A DNA stretch of 64,000 bases from Polaribacter ponticola (GTDB taxonomy: Bacteria > Bacteroidota > Bacteroidia > Flavobacteriales > Flavobacteriaceae). Positions 1 through 9,600 of the stretch are shown piece by piece. The notes beneath the pieces were generated by a model that was given only the letters and a program-made list of their open reading frames with translations, did not search any database and was not told the origin of the DNA. The stretch is taken from positions 434,001 through 498,000 of the forward strand of contig NZ_JAOSLC020000002.1 in the NCBI RefSeq assembly GCF_026191475.2. Reading direction: 5' to 3'. The position numbers and the translations under genes are program-made. Position 1 is the first letter of the stretch. Each line of letters begins with the position of its first letter.

Positions 1-78
1 AGCGACAAAAAGTATTTAGAAGCTGAAAACATTCTTAAAAAGATAGAAAAACTCAAAATAAAAAATGAAACAATTTAA
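1..78 (+). CDS. C-terminal end of an unidentified upstream protein (partial)
   Basis: An open frame enters from the window edge and ends with a stop at 76-78, giving 25 charged, helical residues rich in Lys and Glu. It overlaps the start of the TspO gene by 14 bases, which suggests translational coupling in one operon. The fragment is too short to identify. A regulator or pigment-related gene would fit the neighbourhood, but that is a guess. Confidence 0.45.
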   Translation, partial: SDKKYLEAENILKKIEKLKIKNETI

Positions 79-526
79 GTTAACAATTTTATTTTTAGTC
101 ATTAATTTTGGAGGATTAGCAATTGGAAGTTGGTTAATGAATAATGGCCCTTTAACAACCTGGTATCAAGATTTAAATAAAGCACCTTGGTCTCCTCCGG
201 GTTGGGCTTTTGGTGTTGCTTGGACAACAATAATGATTTGCTTCTCTTTATACTTAGCAAAGATATTTACAAAAAGTAACTCTCTTAAGTTGCAACTATT
301 TTTTTTACTTCAATTTATATTAAATGTAAGTTGGAACTATATTTTCTTTAATCAACATTTAATATTATTTGGGTTTATTATCCTAATAATACTAACCTCA
401 CTCCTATTTTATTATTTCTTTAAATTAAGCTCTAAAGTTTCGAATTCTAAGCTATTATTACTGCCGTATATAATTTGGCTTTGTATTGCAACCTCTTTAA
501 ACCTTTATATTTTAATCCATAATTAA
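65..526 (+). CDS. tspO: TspO/MBR family tryptophan-rich sensory protein
   Basis: This 153-residue protein matches the TspO/MBR family in length and in its five hydrophobic segments. The family signature lies in the first loop, where a Trp-Tyr pair is followed by a W-S-P-P-G-W-A-F-G motif near residues 42-51. TspO proteins bind porphyrins or other hydrophobic ligands and are linked to tetrapyrrole, light and oxidative-stress responses. Placement beside a photolyase gene fits a light-response group. The next gene starts one base after its stop, so they are probably co-transcribed. Confidence 0.9.
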   Translation: MKQFKLTILFLVINFGGLAIGSWLMNNGPLTTWYQDLNKAPWSPPGWAFGVAWTTIMICFSLYLAKIFTKSNSLKLQLFFLLQFILNVSWNYIFFNQHLILFGFIILIILTSLLFYYFFKLSSKVSNSKLLLLPYIIWLCIATSLNLYILIHN

Positions 527-527
527 A

Positions 528-991
528 ATGAAAATTTACACCTTCCATAGAACTCAGAAACTACCAATTACTATAGAAAAAGCTTGGAGTTTTTTATCAA
601 ACCCAAAAAACTTAAAAACGATAACACCAGACTATATGAGTTTTGATATTCTTTCTGGAGCAGAAAAACCAATGTTTGCAGGTCAAATTATTCAATATAT
701 TGTTACTCCAATTCTTGGCATAAAAACAAAGTGGGTAACTGAAATTACCCACATAAAAGAACTCGAATATTTTGTAGACGAACAACGTTTTGGACCCTAT
801 GCTTTATGGCACCACAAACACTTTATTAAAGAAATTGATGGTGGTGTAGAAATGGAAGATATAATAGATTACAAAGTTCCCATGGGAATTTTAGGGCAAT
901 TGGTTCAACCTTTTTTAGTAAAACCTAAATTGGAAGAAATTTTCGCTTACAGACAAAAAAATTAATAGAACTTTATGGGGAATATAAATAA
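528..991 (+). CDS. SRPBCC (START-like) family protein, C-terminus frameshifted
   Basis: The frame encodes a small SRPBCC/polyketide-cyclase-like ligand-binding protein: an N-terminal beta strand, a helix with N-P-K-N-L, then antiparallel strands and a C-terminal helix. As written, it stops at 965 after 145 residues. Adding one A to the seven-A run at 955-961 extends it to a stop at 989-991 that overlaps the photolyase ATG as TAATG, giving 154 residues with a typical end (L-I-E-L-Y-G). The break is therefore probably an undercalled homopolymer. The natural ligand is unknown. Flavobacterial relatives often sit beside photolyases, which suggests a shared light or membrane-stress role. Confidence 0.75.
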
Positions 992-2300
992 TGAAACAGT
1001 ATATAAATATTTTTTGGTTTAGAAGAGATTTACGTTTAGATGACAACTGTGGTTTATATCATGCTTTAAATTCTGGTAAAAAAATACTTCCTATTTTTAT
1101 TTTTGATGAAGACATTTTAAGCAAATTACAAAAAAACGATGCTCGCGTTTCTTTTATTTATCAAGAAATAAAAAAATAGAAAAGCACCTTTTAAAGATAC
1201 AAAGTGGAATTACAATCTATAACAAAAAACCAATTGAAGTTTTCAAAGAAATCTCTGAAAAATATTTAATTGATACCGTTTTTACAAATCACGATTACGA
1301 ACCCTATGCTATTAAAAGAGATTCAGAAATTAAAGATTTTTTAGCAACTAAAAATATTGACTTTAAAACTTATAAAGATCAAGTAATTTTTGAGAGAAAC
1401 GAGATTGTTAAAAAAGATGGAACTGCCTATAAAGTATTTACACCTTATTCAAAAAAATGGATTGAGGCTTTTAACGCAAAAGAGATTCAATCTTATCCAT
1501 CAGAAGAAAAATTAGAACAATTCATTAAAAATGTAACTCATCAATCTTTATCTTTAAACGAAATTGGTTTTACAAAATCTACTCTAAAAGTAGAAAATTA
1601 TACTGCTTCTAAGGTATTAATTGACAACTATGAAGAAACTAGAAATTTCCCAGCAAAGAACAGTACATCTAAATTAGGAACACATTTACGATTTGGTACA
1701 GTAAGTATTAGAAAAATTACTAACAAAGCATCCAAAAGTAATAACATAACTTTCTTAAAAGAATTAATATGGAGGGAGTTTTTTATGCAAATCTTGTGGC
1801 ATTTTCCGCATACTGTAAAAAACAGCTTTAAACCCAAGTATGATAGAATATTATGGAGAAATAACGAAGAAGAATTCAATGCTTGGTGCAATGGATTAAC
1901 TGGTTATCCGCTTGTAGATGCAGGCATGAGGGAATTAAACCAAACAGGTTTTATGCACAATAGAATTAGAATGTTAGTTGGTAGTTTTCTTTGTAAACAT
2001 TTATTAATAGATTGGAGATGGGGAGAAGCTTATTTTTCAGAAAAACTACATGATTATGAGCAATCTAGCAATATAGGGAATTGGCAATGGGTAGCAGGAA
2101 CTGGTGTTGATGCAGCTCCTTATTTTAGAATTTTTAATCCAACAACTCAAATTCAAAAATTTGATAAAGAATTAAAGTATATAAACAAATGGGTTCCAGA
2201 CTTTCAAGAATTAACGTACCCAACTCCAATTGTTGATCATAAACTTGCAAGAGAACGCTGCCTAGAAACTTATAAAAAAGCGTTAAATCAGCTCTTTTAA
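991..2300 (+). pseudogene. phrB: Deoxyribodipyrimidine photolyase, one frameshift (probably intact in the organism)
   Basis: The N-terminal F-W-F-R-R-D-L-R-L-D-D motif is the start of the photolyase alpha/beta antenna domain. The C-terminal FAD domain has L-W-R-E-F-F, a G-Y-P-L-V-D-A-G-M-R motif, N-R-I-R-M, and the N-I-G-N-W-Q-W and G-T-G-V-D-A-A-P-Y-F-R-I-F-N-P blocks typical of class I CPD photolyases. The frame stops at 1177-1179 after 62 residues, then continues uninterrupted in the next frame to 2300. Adding one A to the six-A run at 1171-1176 restores a 436-residue protein, the usual length. The enzyme repairs UV pyrimidine dimers with blue light. A cryptochrome function is less likely but not excluded. 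Confidence 0.85.
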
Positions 2301-2434
2301 GACATTTTTTAATAAAAAATTGCTCAAAATTTAATAAAACATATTTTGTTGTTTTTATAAATTAAAAATAAAATTAAATTTCTCTTGTTCAGTTTATTTT
2401 TTTGTCTTTAATTTGCCAACTCTTAAATCAAAAA

Positions 2435-2508
2435 GCCGATGTAGCTCAGCTGGCTAGAGCAGCTGATTTGTAATCAGCAGGTCGTGGGTTCGAGTCCCTC
2501 CATTGGCT
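2435..2508 (+). tRNA. tRNA-Thr (anticodon TGT)
   Basis: A complete cloverleaf is visible. The acceptor arm pairs GCCGATG with CATTGGC (one G-T wobble). The anticodon arm pairs GCTGA with TCAGC around the loop TTTGTAA, giving anticodon TGT, and the T arm carries GGTTCGAGTCC. The base after the acceptor stem is T and a full CCA is not encoded. A rho-independent terminator follows directly, so this is a single-tRNA unit. Confidence 0.95.
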
Positions 2509-2513
2509 CAAGT

Positions 2514-2550
2514 TAAAAAGTCTCAAAAATAATTTTTGAGACTTTTTTTA
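2514..2550 (+). terminator. Rho-independent terminator after tRNA-Thr
   Basis: A 15-base stem (AAAAAGTCTCAAAAA with its complement) around a three-base TAA loop is followed by a T run, ending near 2549. It separates tRNA-Thr from the storage-lipid operon. The 145 bases from there to 2696 hold no recognisable gene and no clear TAnnTTTG box. Confidence 0.9.
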
Positions 2551-2695
2551 TTCAAAAAAACAACTTAATTCTATTGTTTTCATATTAGAAAATGTAACTA
2601 AAATTATTTATATTGCAGAGTTGCGAAAATTTTATGGTAAAATTTAATTTATCCATAATTTTCACTCAATTCTAATTAACTAATTATAGATATAC

Positions 2696-4531
2696 ATGGC
2701 TAAAAAGATAATAAAAGATCTTTTACAAGATGCTTTAGATAGTTCTATTCAACAAGTATCTGGGCAGGATGCTACTTTTTTATATGCAGAATCTCCAACA
2801 AGTCCAATGCATATTGCAACATTAACTATTGTTGAAGGATCAATTGAGTTTAATGACTTCAAAGATATTGTTGCTTCTAAAATTCATTTAATTCCTAAGT
2901 TTAGAAAAAAACTTGTGAATGTACCTATGAATTTAGATTATCCATATTGGGCAGATGATCCTAATTTTGATATTGACTTACACATTAATAGATTAAAATT
3001 ACCAGACCCTTCCAATTGGAAAACTCTTAGAGATATGACATCGTCTATTTTCAGTGGCCCTTTAGACTTAAGAAGACCTTTATGGTCAATTAGTTTTATT
3101 GAAGGTTTGGATGAAGTTTCTCAAGTACCAAAAGGGTCTGTTGCAATTGTTTCTAAAATTCACCATGTAATGATTGATGGAAGTTCTGGAGTTGGAATAA
3201 TGGGAATTTTATTTGACAAAAATGAAGAGGATAAAAGCAAAAAAACAACTGCACCTAAACCATATGATCCAGATCCATTACCTGATGAAATGAGTTTACT
3301 TTTAAAAAGTTCTTATAGCTTTTTTAAAGACCCATTAAAAATACCTAAACTGGTAGGAGAAACAGCTTATTCATTAGCAAAAGGAAAATTAAACAGTAAA
3401 ATCAATAGCAAAAAAGTAATTCATAAAAACTCTTTTTCTACCCCAAAAACTATATTTAACGAATCTGTTTCACCAAAAAGAACTTGGGGAACTGCAATTT
3501 TAGAGTTCGATAGGATTAACACACTTCGTAAAATAATGGAAGTAAGTGTAAACGATTTAATTTTAGCGATATGTGCTGGAGGAATTAGAAGGTATTTAGA
3601 GGAAAAAGAAAAACTACCTGTGCAACCTTTAGTTGCTAATGTACCCATTTCTATTAGAGTTAAAGGAGAAAAACAAAAAATGAACAATCAGATTTCTAAT
3701 ATGCTAGTAAAAATTGCTACACATATTAAAAATCCTATTGAGCGATTAGAATATATACAAGAACAAACCAACCAAGGAAAATCTAGACATAAAGCTGTTG
3801 GAGCAAAAGCACTTTCTAAAATGGCAGACGCTGTACCTTTTGGTCTGGCAAATTTAGCTGCTGGTTTATACAGCAAGTATAATATAAAAGAATTTCATAG
3901 ACCTCCCTTTAACGTTACTATTACAAATGTTCCTGGGCCACAAAACCCTTTATATTTAAAAGGACATAAAATTGTAGGTATTTTTGGTTTAACACCAGTA
4001 TTAGATGGTTTTGGTTTAATTATAGCTGCCTTTAGCTATAATGGATCTGTTTCAATTACTACTACTTCAGATGCTAAAACAATGCCAGATGCAGACAAGT
4101 TTTCTAGATATATTAGAGAATCTGCAAATGAGTTAGAAGCAATTATATTAAATAAAGGAAAACAAAAGTCTGCTGAAAAAGCTAAAAAAACTAAAAGCAT
4201 ACCATTTTTTAATGCACTTAGAAAATTCGTTAATGAAAATGAAACTATTAAAAATCAATTTCTTGGTTTATATGATTTTCAATTAAATTTAGATGAGGAA
4301 ACAACAAATTACCAATTAGCAATTGAAAAAGAAATTGTAAGTGTAAAAAAGAAAAAAACAACAAAACCACTTGTAAAAATCGAAATTGACGATATGAACT
4401 TATTAAATCTTTATAAAAAGAATTTACTATTAGAAGAAATTATTATTCAAGAACGAATTAAACTTACTGGAACTAAAAAGAATATTGAAAAATTATTAAA
4501 ATTACTTTCTAATTTTTTAGATAATAATTAA
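2696..4531 (+). CDS. WS/DGAT family acyltransferase (wax ester synthase / diacylglycerol acyltransferase)
   Basis: The protein has the WS/DGAT hallmarks in order: P-L-D-L-R-R-P-L-W near residue 122, the catalytic H-H-x-x-x-D-G motif at residues 156-162, and N-V-P-G-P near 411-415. The family transfers an acyl group from acyl-CoA to diacylglycerol or a fatty alcohol, making triacylglycerol or wax ester. At 611 residues it is longer than the usual 450-480. About 110-130 extra C-terminal residues are Lys/Glu-rich and helical, with no domain I recognise. It heads an operon containing the enzymes needed to supply diacylglycerol, so DGAT activity is the better guess. Its stop overlaps the next start as TAATG. 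Confidence 0.92.
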   Translation: MAKKIIKDLLQDALDSSIQQVSGQDATFLYAESPTSPMHIATLTIVEGSIEFNDFKDIVASKIHLIPKFRKKLVNVPMNLDYPYWADDPNFDIDLHINRLKLPDPSNWKTLRDMTSSIFSGPLDLRRPLWSISFIEGLDEVSQVPKGSVAIVSKIHHVMIDGSSGVGIMGILFDKNEEDKSKKTTAPKPYDPDPLPDEMSLLLKSSYSFFKDPLKIPKLVGETAYSLAKGKLNSKINSKKVIHKNSFSTPKTIFNESVSPKRTWGTAILEFDRINTLRKIMEVSVNDLILAICAGGIRRYLEEKEKLPVQPLVANVPISIRVKGEKQKMNNQISNMLVKIATHIKNPIERLEYIQEQTNQGKSRHKAVGAKALSKMADAVPFGLANLAAGLYSKYNIKEFHRPPFNVTITNVPGPQNPLYLKGHKIVGIFGLTPVLDGFGLIIAAFSYNGSVSITTTSDAKTMPDADKFSRYIRESANELEAIILNKGKQKSAEKAKKTKSIPFFNALRKFVNENETIKNQFLGLYDFQLNLDEETTNYQLAIEKEIVSVKKKKTTKPLVKIEIDDMNLLNLYKKNLLLEEIIIQERIKLTGTKKNIEKLLKLLSNFLDNN

Positions 4532-5466
4532 TGAATTTTACGACTGACACATATAATACTATTGACGGAAAAACTATTTTTTATTACAAATGGCCATCTA
4601 ATAAAAACACAACATTAAAAGGAATAGTACAAATTTCACATGGAGTTGGTGAGCATGCAGGCAGGTATAAACCCATTGCTAGAATTTTACAAGATGAAGG
4701 TTATGAGGTTTATGCAAACGATCATCGAATTCATGGAAAATCTGCCAAAAGTGATGCTTTTTTAGGTTTTTATGATGGAAATAATTATTTTTCTGATGCT
4801 ATAAATGATATGCGTCAGCTATCAGAAATCATAAAAAAAGAGCATCCAAATAAAAAAATAATACTATTAGGGCATAGCATGGGTTCTCTTTTAAGTAGAG
4901 AATATGTAACCAAATATGGCGATGATTTAGAGGCTTTAATTTTATCTGGTACTGCAGGTTTTATGAAAGGTTTAGGTTCTGTTGGACTTTTTAGTGCAAA
5001 ATTTTTGAGTAAAATAAATGGTAAGCATCGAAGTAATGAATTACTTAAAAATTTATTTTTTACACAGTTTAATAAAAAATTTAAACCCAATAGAACCAAA
5101 GTAGATTGGATTAGTAGCGATAAAAATCAAGTTGATTTATTTGAAGCTGATCCATTAAGAGTTGAAGATTTTTCTTTAAGTGTGTTTTTAGATATTTTAA
5201 AAGGAAGTAAAAAAATAAATAAATCTCAAACTTTTTTAAATACACCAAAAGAGTTACCAATTTTAATTTTCTCTGGCGATAAAGATCCAGTAGGAGAAAT
5301 GGGTAAAGGAGTAAAGAAAGTTGCAAAAAGATACAAAAAATCTGGTATTAAAGATCTTACCTTTAAATTATATAAAGGAGGAAGACATGAAATGCTAAAC
5401 GAAGTTAATAAAAAGGAAGTTGAACAAGACGTTATTAATTGGCTTAACGAAAGAGTAAAAGCCTAA
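4531..5466 (+). CDS. Alpha/beta hydrolase, monoacylglycerol lipase-like
   Basis: This is a 311-residue serine hydrolase of the Hydrolase_4/S33 group. It has I-S-H-G-V-G-E-H-A-G-R-Y near residue 36 (oxyanion region), the nucleophile elbow G-H-S-M-G-S with Ser116, an acid in the G-D-K-D-P loop (Asp250/252), and His286 in G-G-R-H-E-M. That pattern is closest to monoacylglycerol and lysophospholipases. No signal peptide is seen, so it should be cytoplasmic. Its TAATG overlap with the WS/DGAT gene implies coupled translation and a role in lipid turnover or remodelling of the stored neutral lipid. The exact substrate is inferred from context. Confidence 0.85.
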   Translation: MNFTTDTYNTIDGKTIFYYKWPSNKNTTLKGIVQISHGVGEHAGRYKPIARILQDEGYEVYANDHRIHGKSAKSDAFLGFYDGNNYFSDAINDMRQLSEIIKKEHPNKKIILLGHSMGSLLSREYVTKYGDDLEALILSGTAGFMKGLGSVGLFSAKFLSKINGKHRSNELLKNLFFTQFNKKFKPNRTKVDWISSDKNQVDLFEADPLRVEDFSLSVFLDILKGSKKINKSQTFLNTPKELPILIFSGDKDPVGEMGKGVKKVAKRYKKSGIKDLTFKLYKGGRHEMLNEVNKKEVEQDVINWLNERVKA

Positions 5467-5475
5467 ATTAAAAAA

Positions 5476-6636
5476 ATGGAAAACAACAAAACATTATATA
5501 CATCATTTACAAAACTTGCTCTAAAAGTAGCTATGTCTAAAGGCATGACTTTAAAAAAAGCAAAAGAAACTGTTATTCAAAAGTTTGAGCTTCATCCTTT
5601 TGAAAAAATGATTATTAGCCTTATCGATGAAAGAAAACTAATCGAGAAAGATGTAAACACACTTTTAGATGAATGCATATCTGTTTGTGAAGATTTTGGT
5701 CCAGACAGAGATTATGTAACTTTAATTATTGTTCTTAAAAGAATCAGCGAAATTAATGCTACTAAAACCGGCACTAATGAAGTTGCAAAATTAACTTTAA
5801 AAACATTTACAGTAAAAGTTGATGAGATAAATAGAAAAATTGAATCTCCTCCTCTCTTTAATGTTTTATTAGAAACTAGATCTGCAATAGAATGGTTTAC
5901 CATGTTTGGTATCTATCCATTTATACCTAAACATAAAGTAACTAAAAACAAACCAGTATTATTAATGCCTCCTTATCTAGGGAATGATTTGTCTACAACT
6001 TTTGTTAGAAATTATTTAAAATCTGTTGGCTTCGAAACTTATAAATGGGATTTGGGAGTAAATATGATAAACTCAAAATCATTACCTAAACTTATTGAAA
6101 AACTAGATGAAATTTACGAAAAACATCAAGAAAAAGTAAGTTTAGTTGGCTGGAGTGGCGGTGGTATTTTTGCTAAAATAATAGCAAATAGACATCCTGA
6201 TAAGGTAGAACAATTAATTACAATTGGATCTCCTGTTTGGGGTGTAGAAAACATGAAAACACCTGTAATCAGATCTTTAGAGTTTTTAAGAGGAAAAAAA
6301 CTAAGAGAAAGAAATGCGAAATTTATAAAAGAACTAGAAGAAATACCTAAGGTACCAATAACTTGTATTTACACTAAAACTGATGGTCTTTTACCATGGA
6401 AACATTGTATGGAAGCAGAAACACTTAGAAAAGACATCAAAAATATTGAAGTTTTTGGAAGTCATTGTGGTATGGGTGCTAATGCTTCTGTTTTATTAAC
6501 AGTTGCAAATACTTTAAACACAAACATAACAGGTAAAAAACCTAAAGGAATTACCTCTAAAATTGAAAGCTTATTCTTTCCTAAATTTTGGGAGAAAAAA
6601 GGAGCTGAAAAATTCACAAACCTCTTTTTTAATTGA
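5476..6636 (+). CDS. PhaC-like alpha/beta hydrolase with a serine nucleophile
   Basis: The 386-residue protein has an N-terminal helical region of about 130 residues followed by an alpha/beta hydrolase fold. The elbow reads G-W-S-G-G-G with Ser227, in the place where polyhydroxyalkanoate synthases have G-x-C-x-G-G. A catalytic Asp is likely at 303 (K-T-D-G-L) and His at 330 (G-S-H-C-G-M). The layout recalls PhaC, but Ser instead of Cys argues for a lipase or acyltransferase rather than a polymerase. It sits 9 bases after the upstream hydrolase and 2 bases before the acyltransferase fusion gene, so it belongs to the lipid operon. Its substrate is unknown. Confidence 0.75.
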   Translation: MENNKTLYTSFTKLALKVAMSKGMTLKKAKETVIQKFELHPFEKMIISLIDERKLIEKDVNTLLDECISVCEDFGPDRDYVTLIIVLKRISEINATKTGTNEVAKLTLKTFTVKVDEINRKIESPPLFNVLLETRSAIEWFTMFGIYPFIPKHKVTKNKPVLLMPPYLGNDLSTTFVRNYLKSVGFETYKWDLGVNMINSKSLPKLIEKLDEIYEKHQEKVSLVGWSGGGIFAKIIANRHPDKVEQLITIGSPVWGVENMKTPVIRSLEFLRGKKLRERNAKFIKELEEIPKVPITCIYTKTDGLLPWKHCMEAETLRKDIKNIEVFGSHCGMGANASVLLTVANTLNTNITGKKPKGITSKIESLFFPKFWEKKGAEKFTNLFFN

Positions 6637-6638
6637 TT

Positions 6639-9600
6639 ATGGAACATAATTTACATAACATTATCAATAATACTAAATTTCAAGAAAAACTCCAATTAAT
6701 TGCTAAAGAGCAAAAAATGGACATTTCTAAAGTGCAAAAAACTGGTGCAAGTTGTATTGCCGAATTGTATTCTCAACAACATCCGGTTGCAAATATGTTA
6801 TCTGTAAAAGGATTTCAATTTATGATGTCTAAAGCTTATAATAATAAGATAGATATAGACCCAAAAGAAATAAAAAAACTAATGAAATTAATGCGACAAA
6901 ATTCTGTTGCATTTATTTTAACACATAAAACTTATTTAGACACGGTTGTTTTAGTAACCACTTTAGCTCGTTACGGAATGCCTATTCCATATACTTTTGG
7001 AGGGATAAATTTAGCAGTACCAGGTTTTAAACAGTTAGGTAAAAACTCTGGCTTAATATTTATTAGAAGAAGTTTTAAAGACGACCTAATTTATAAAGCA
7101 GCTCTAAGACACTATATTTCTTGTATGATCGAAAATGGCGATCACTTAACTTGGAATATTGAAGGCACACGTTCTAGAACTGGTAAGATTGTTTATCCGC
7201 AAATGGGGATTTTAAAATACATTATGGAAGGTGAGCAAGAGAGCACTAAAGACATAAAGTATGTTCCTGTTTCCATTGTTTATGACCTAATTCCTGATGT
7301 TAAAGAGATGACAGAAGAAGGAAAAGGAAAAGCAAAAAAATCTGAAGATATTGGTGCGTTTGTAAATTACTTTAAAAAATTAGGAAATCAATACGGTAAA
7401 GCTGCCATCCGTTTTGGAGAACCTGTAGATGTTGGCGCACATCAGAATGCAATAATTCCAGATATTGAAGAAGATAGTTATTCCGATAAAAATACTTTAC
7501 CACGATTTGCTTTTGAATTGATTCATAAAGCGAACATGATTACACCTGTAACTACAGTTTCTTTAGTTTGTAATGTTTTATTAAACAATTTTGCGTTAAC
7601 TAAAAAAGAGATTGAATTTAATGTAATTAAATTAATGAATTACATAGATCAGCGTAAAAAAGATGTACTAATTGGACGTGGAAAAAGTATTGGAGCATCT
7701 GTACAGAAATCTTTAAACCTTCTACAGAGTTCTGGAATAATTCAAAAAAACAAAGCGGGCTATAAAACACAATACAGTTTAGCTTCATCAGAGTTTCTTT
7801 CTGCTACGTATTATGCAAATATGGCTTCTGCACACCTATACCATAGAGCATTTATAGAAATGGCATTGGTTAAAATAAAAGATGAAAAATCAAACGATAG
7901 AATTTTATCTTTTTGGAGAGAAATAATGCGTTTAAGAAATCTTTTTAAATTCGAATTCTTTTATACGAATAAACCAAAGTTTAGTAGTGAAATAGAAGCT
8001 GAATTAAACTTATTTGATAAAAATTGGAGAACAATTATTAGCGATCCTAATGGAGATATAGAAAGCTTACTCACTAGACAAGAAATGTTTGTTTCTAAGG
8101 GATTATTATTAATATACTTGGAAGCTAATAAAGTTGTTTGTCACACTTTACATACTTGGGATTTAGAAGATGAATTTTCTGATGGAGATTTTATAGAAAT
8201 GTGTCTTTTTAAAGGAAAAGAATTGCATTGGCAAAGTAGAATTAGTAGGTTAGATAGTGTTTCTAAACCATTTTTAGTTAGTGCACTTAGGTTAGCAAAA
8301 AACCATAAATTTACTCCTGTTGATAAAAAAATAAATTTCAAAGAATTAGATATTTGGATGGAATTGTTAGACAATCTTACAGAGCGCTTATTGTTTCTAC
8401 AAAAAATAGAAATTATCAACACTAAAAAATACCTAAATAAAAAATCTGAAGACGAAGAAATTGTTCCTGGAGCAGATTTAGAAAGTATACCAGAAAGAAT
8501 AATTGAAGATGAAGAAGGGAGTCATATTGCAGCATTTTTTGATTTAGACAGAACTTTAATTAATGACTTTTCTGCTAAACAGTTTTTAAAATCTAGACTC
8601 TTAAGCGGAAAATCTACTGCTAAAGAATTACTATCTCAATTTGCAACCGTTTTAGTCTATGCATCTGGTAATAGGGATTTTGAAACCCTTACAAAAATTT
8701 CTGCCCTTGGTGTAAAAGGAATAAAAGAAAAACAATTTATAGATTTAGGTGAAGAAGTTTATAAAGACCATTTAGCCAATACCATATATCCAGAATCTAG
8801 AACCTTAATTGCTTCTCATTTAGAAAAAGGACATAAAGTAGTTATTATTTCTGCCGCAACTAGGTATCAAATTACACCAATAGCAAATGAGCTTGGAGTT
8901 AAAGATATTTTTTGCACAGAAATGGAAGTTAAGAAAGGAAAGTTTACGGGCTCTATTTCAGAAATGTGTTGGGCGGAAGGAAAAGCAAGAGCAGGAAGAA
9001 CTTTTGCTAAGACAAATAACATCGATCTTTCTAAAAGTTTTTTCTATACAGATAGTATTGATGATTATCCACTTTTAGAAATAGTGGGAAAACCAATAGC
9101 CACTAATCCTGATAGTAAATTATCGCAATTAGCCTTCGAAAATAGTTGGAAAATACTTCGTTTTAGAGAAAACACAAAAAAACCTTTAGTTAATGGACTT
9201 AGAACTGGTTTAGCTGCAGCGAGCTTATACCCTTCAGCTTTAAAAGGTATTTTTAAAGGAGCTTTAACAATGTCTCATAAAGAAGGAATTAATACAACCA
9301 TTTCTAGTATAGGAGATTTAGGTACAAAACTAGCTGGATTAGATATTATTGTTAAAAACAAACACAATTTAGAAGACCATAGACCTGCAGTGTTTTGTTT
9401 TAATCATCAATCTTCAGCAGATTTTTTTATTGTTTTAAAATTATTAAGAAAAGACGTTACCGGAATAGCAAAAAAAGAGCTGGAGATGACTCCATTTGGT
9501 CCTTTATTTAAAGCAATGGGTGCTATTTTTATTGATAGATCTAATAAGAAAAAAGCTTTAGAATCGATGAAAAATGCATCAGAAATTTTAAAAAATGGAA

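Noticed and set aside
1628..1891. Minus-strand open frame of 87 codons inside the photolyase gene
   Set aside because: It is antisense to a clearly conserved photolyase region and shows no family features.
991..2300. Photolyase as a genuine pseudogene or programmed frameshift
   Set aside because: The same kind of homopolymer loss recurs in many genes, including normally essential ones, so a sequencing cause is more likely than gene-specific decay or recoding.
5476..6636. Polyhydroxyalkanoate synthase (phaC)
   Set aside because: The catalytic Cys is replaced by Ser and no phaA/phaB genes are nearby, so a true PHA polymerase is unlikely.
6633..6638. TTG at 6633 as start of the acyltransferase fusion
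   Set aside because: It overlaps the upstream stop and ATG follows two codons later, so ATG at 6639 is the simpler choice.
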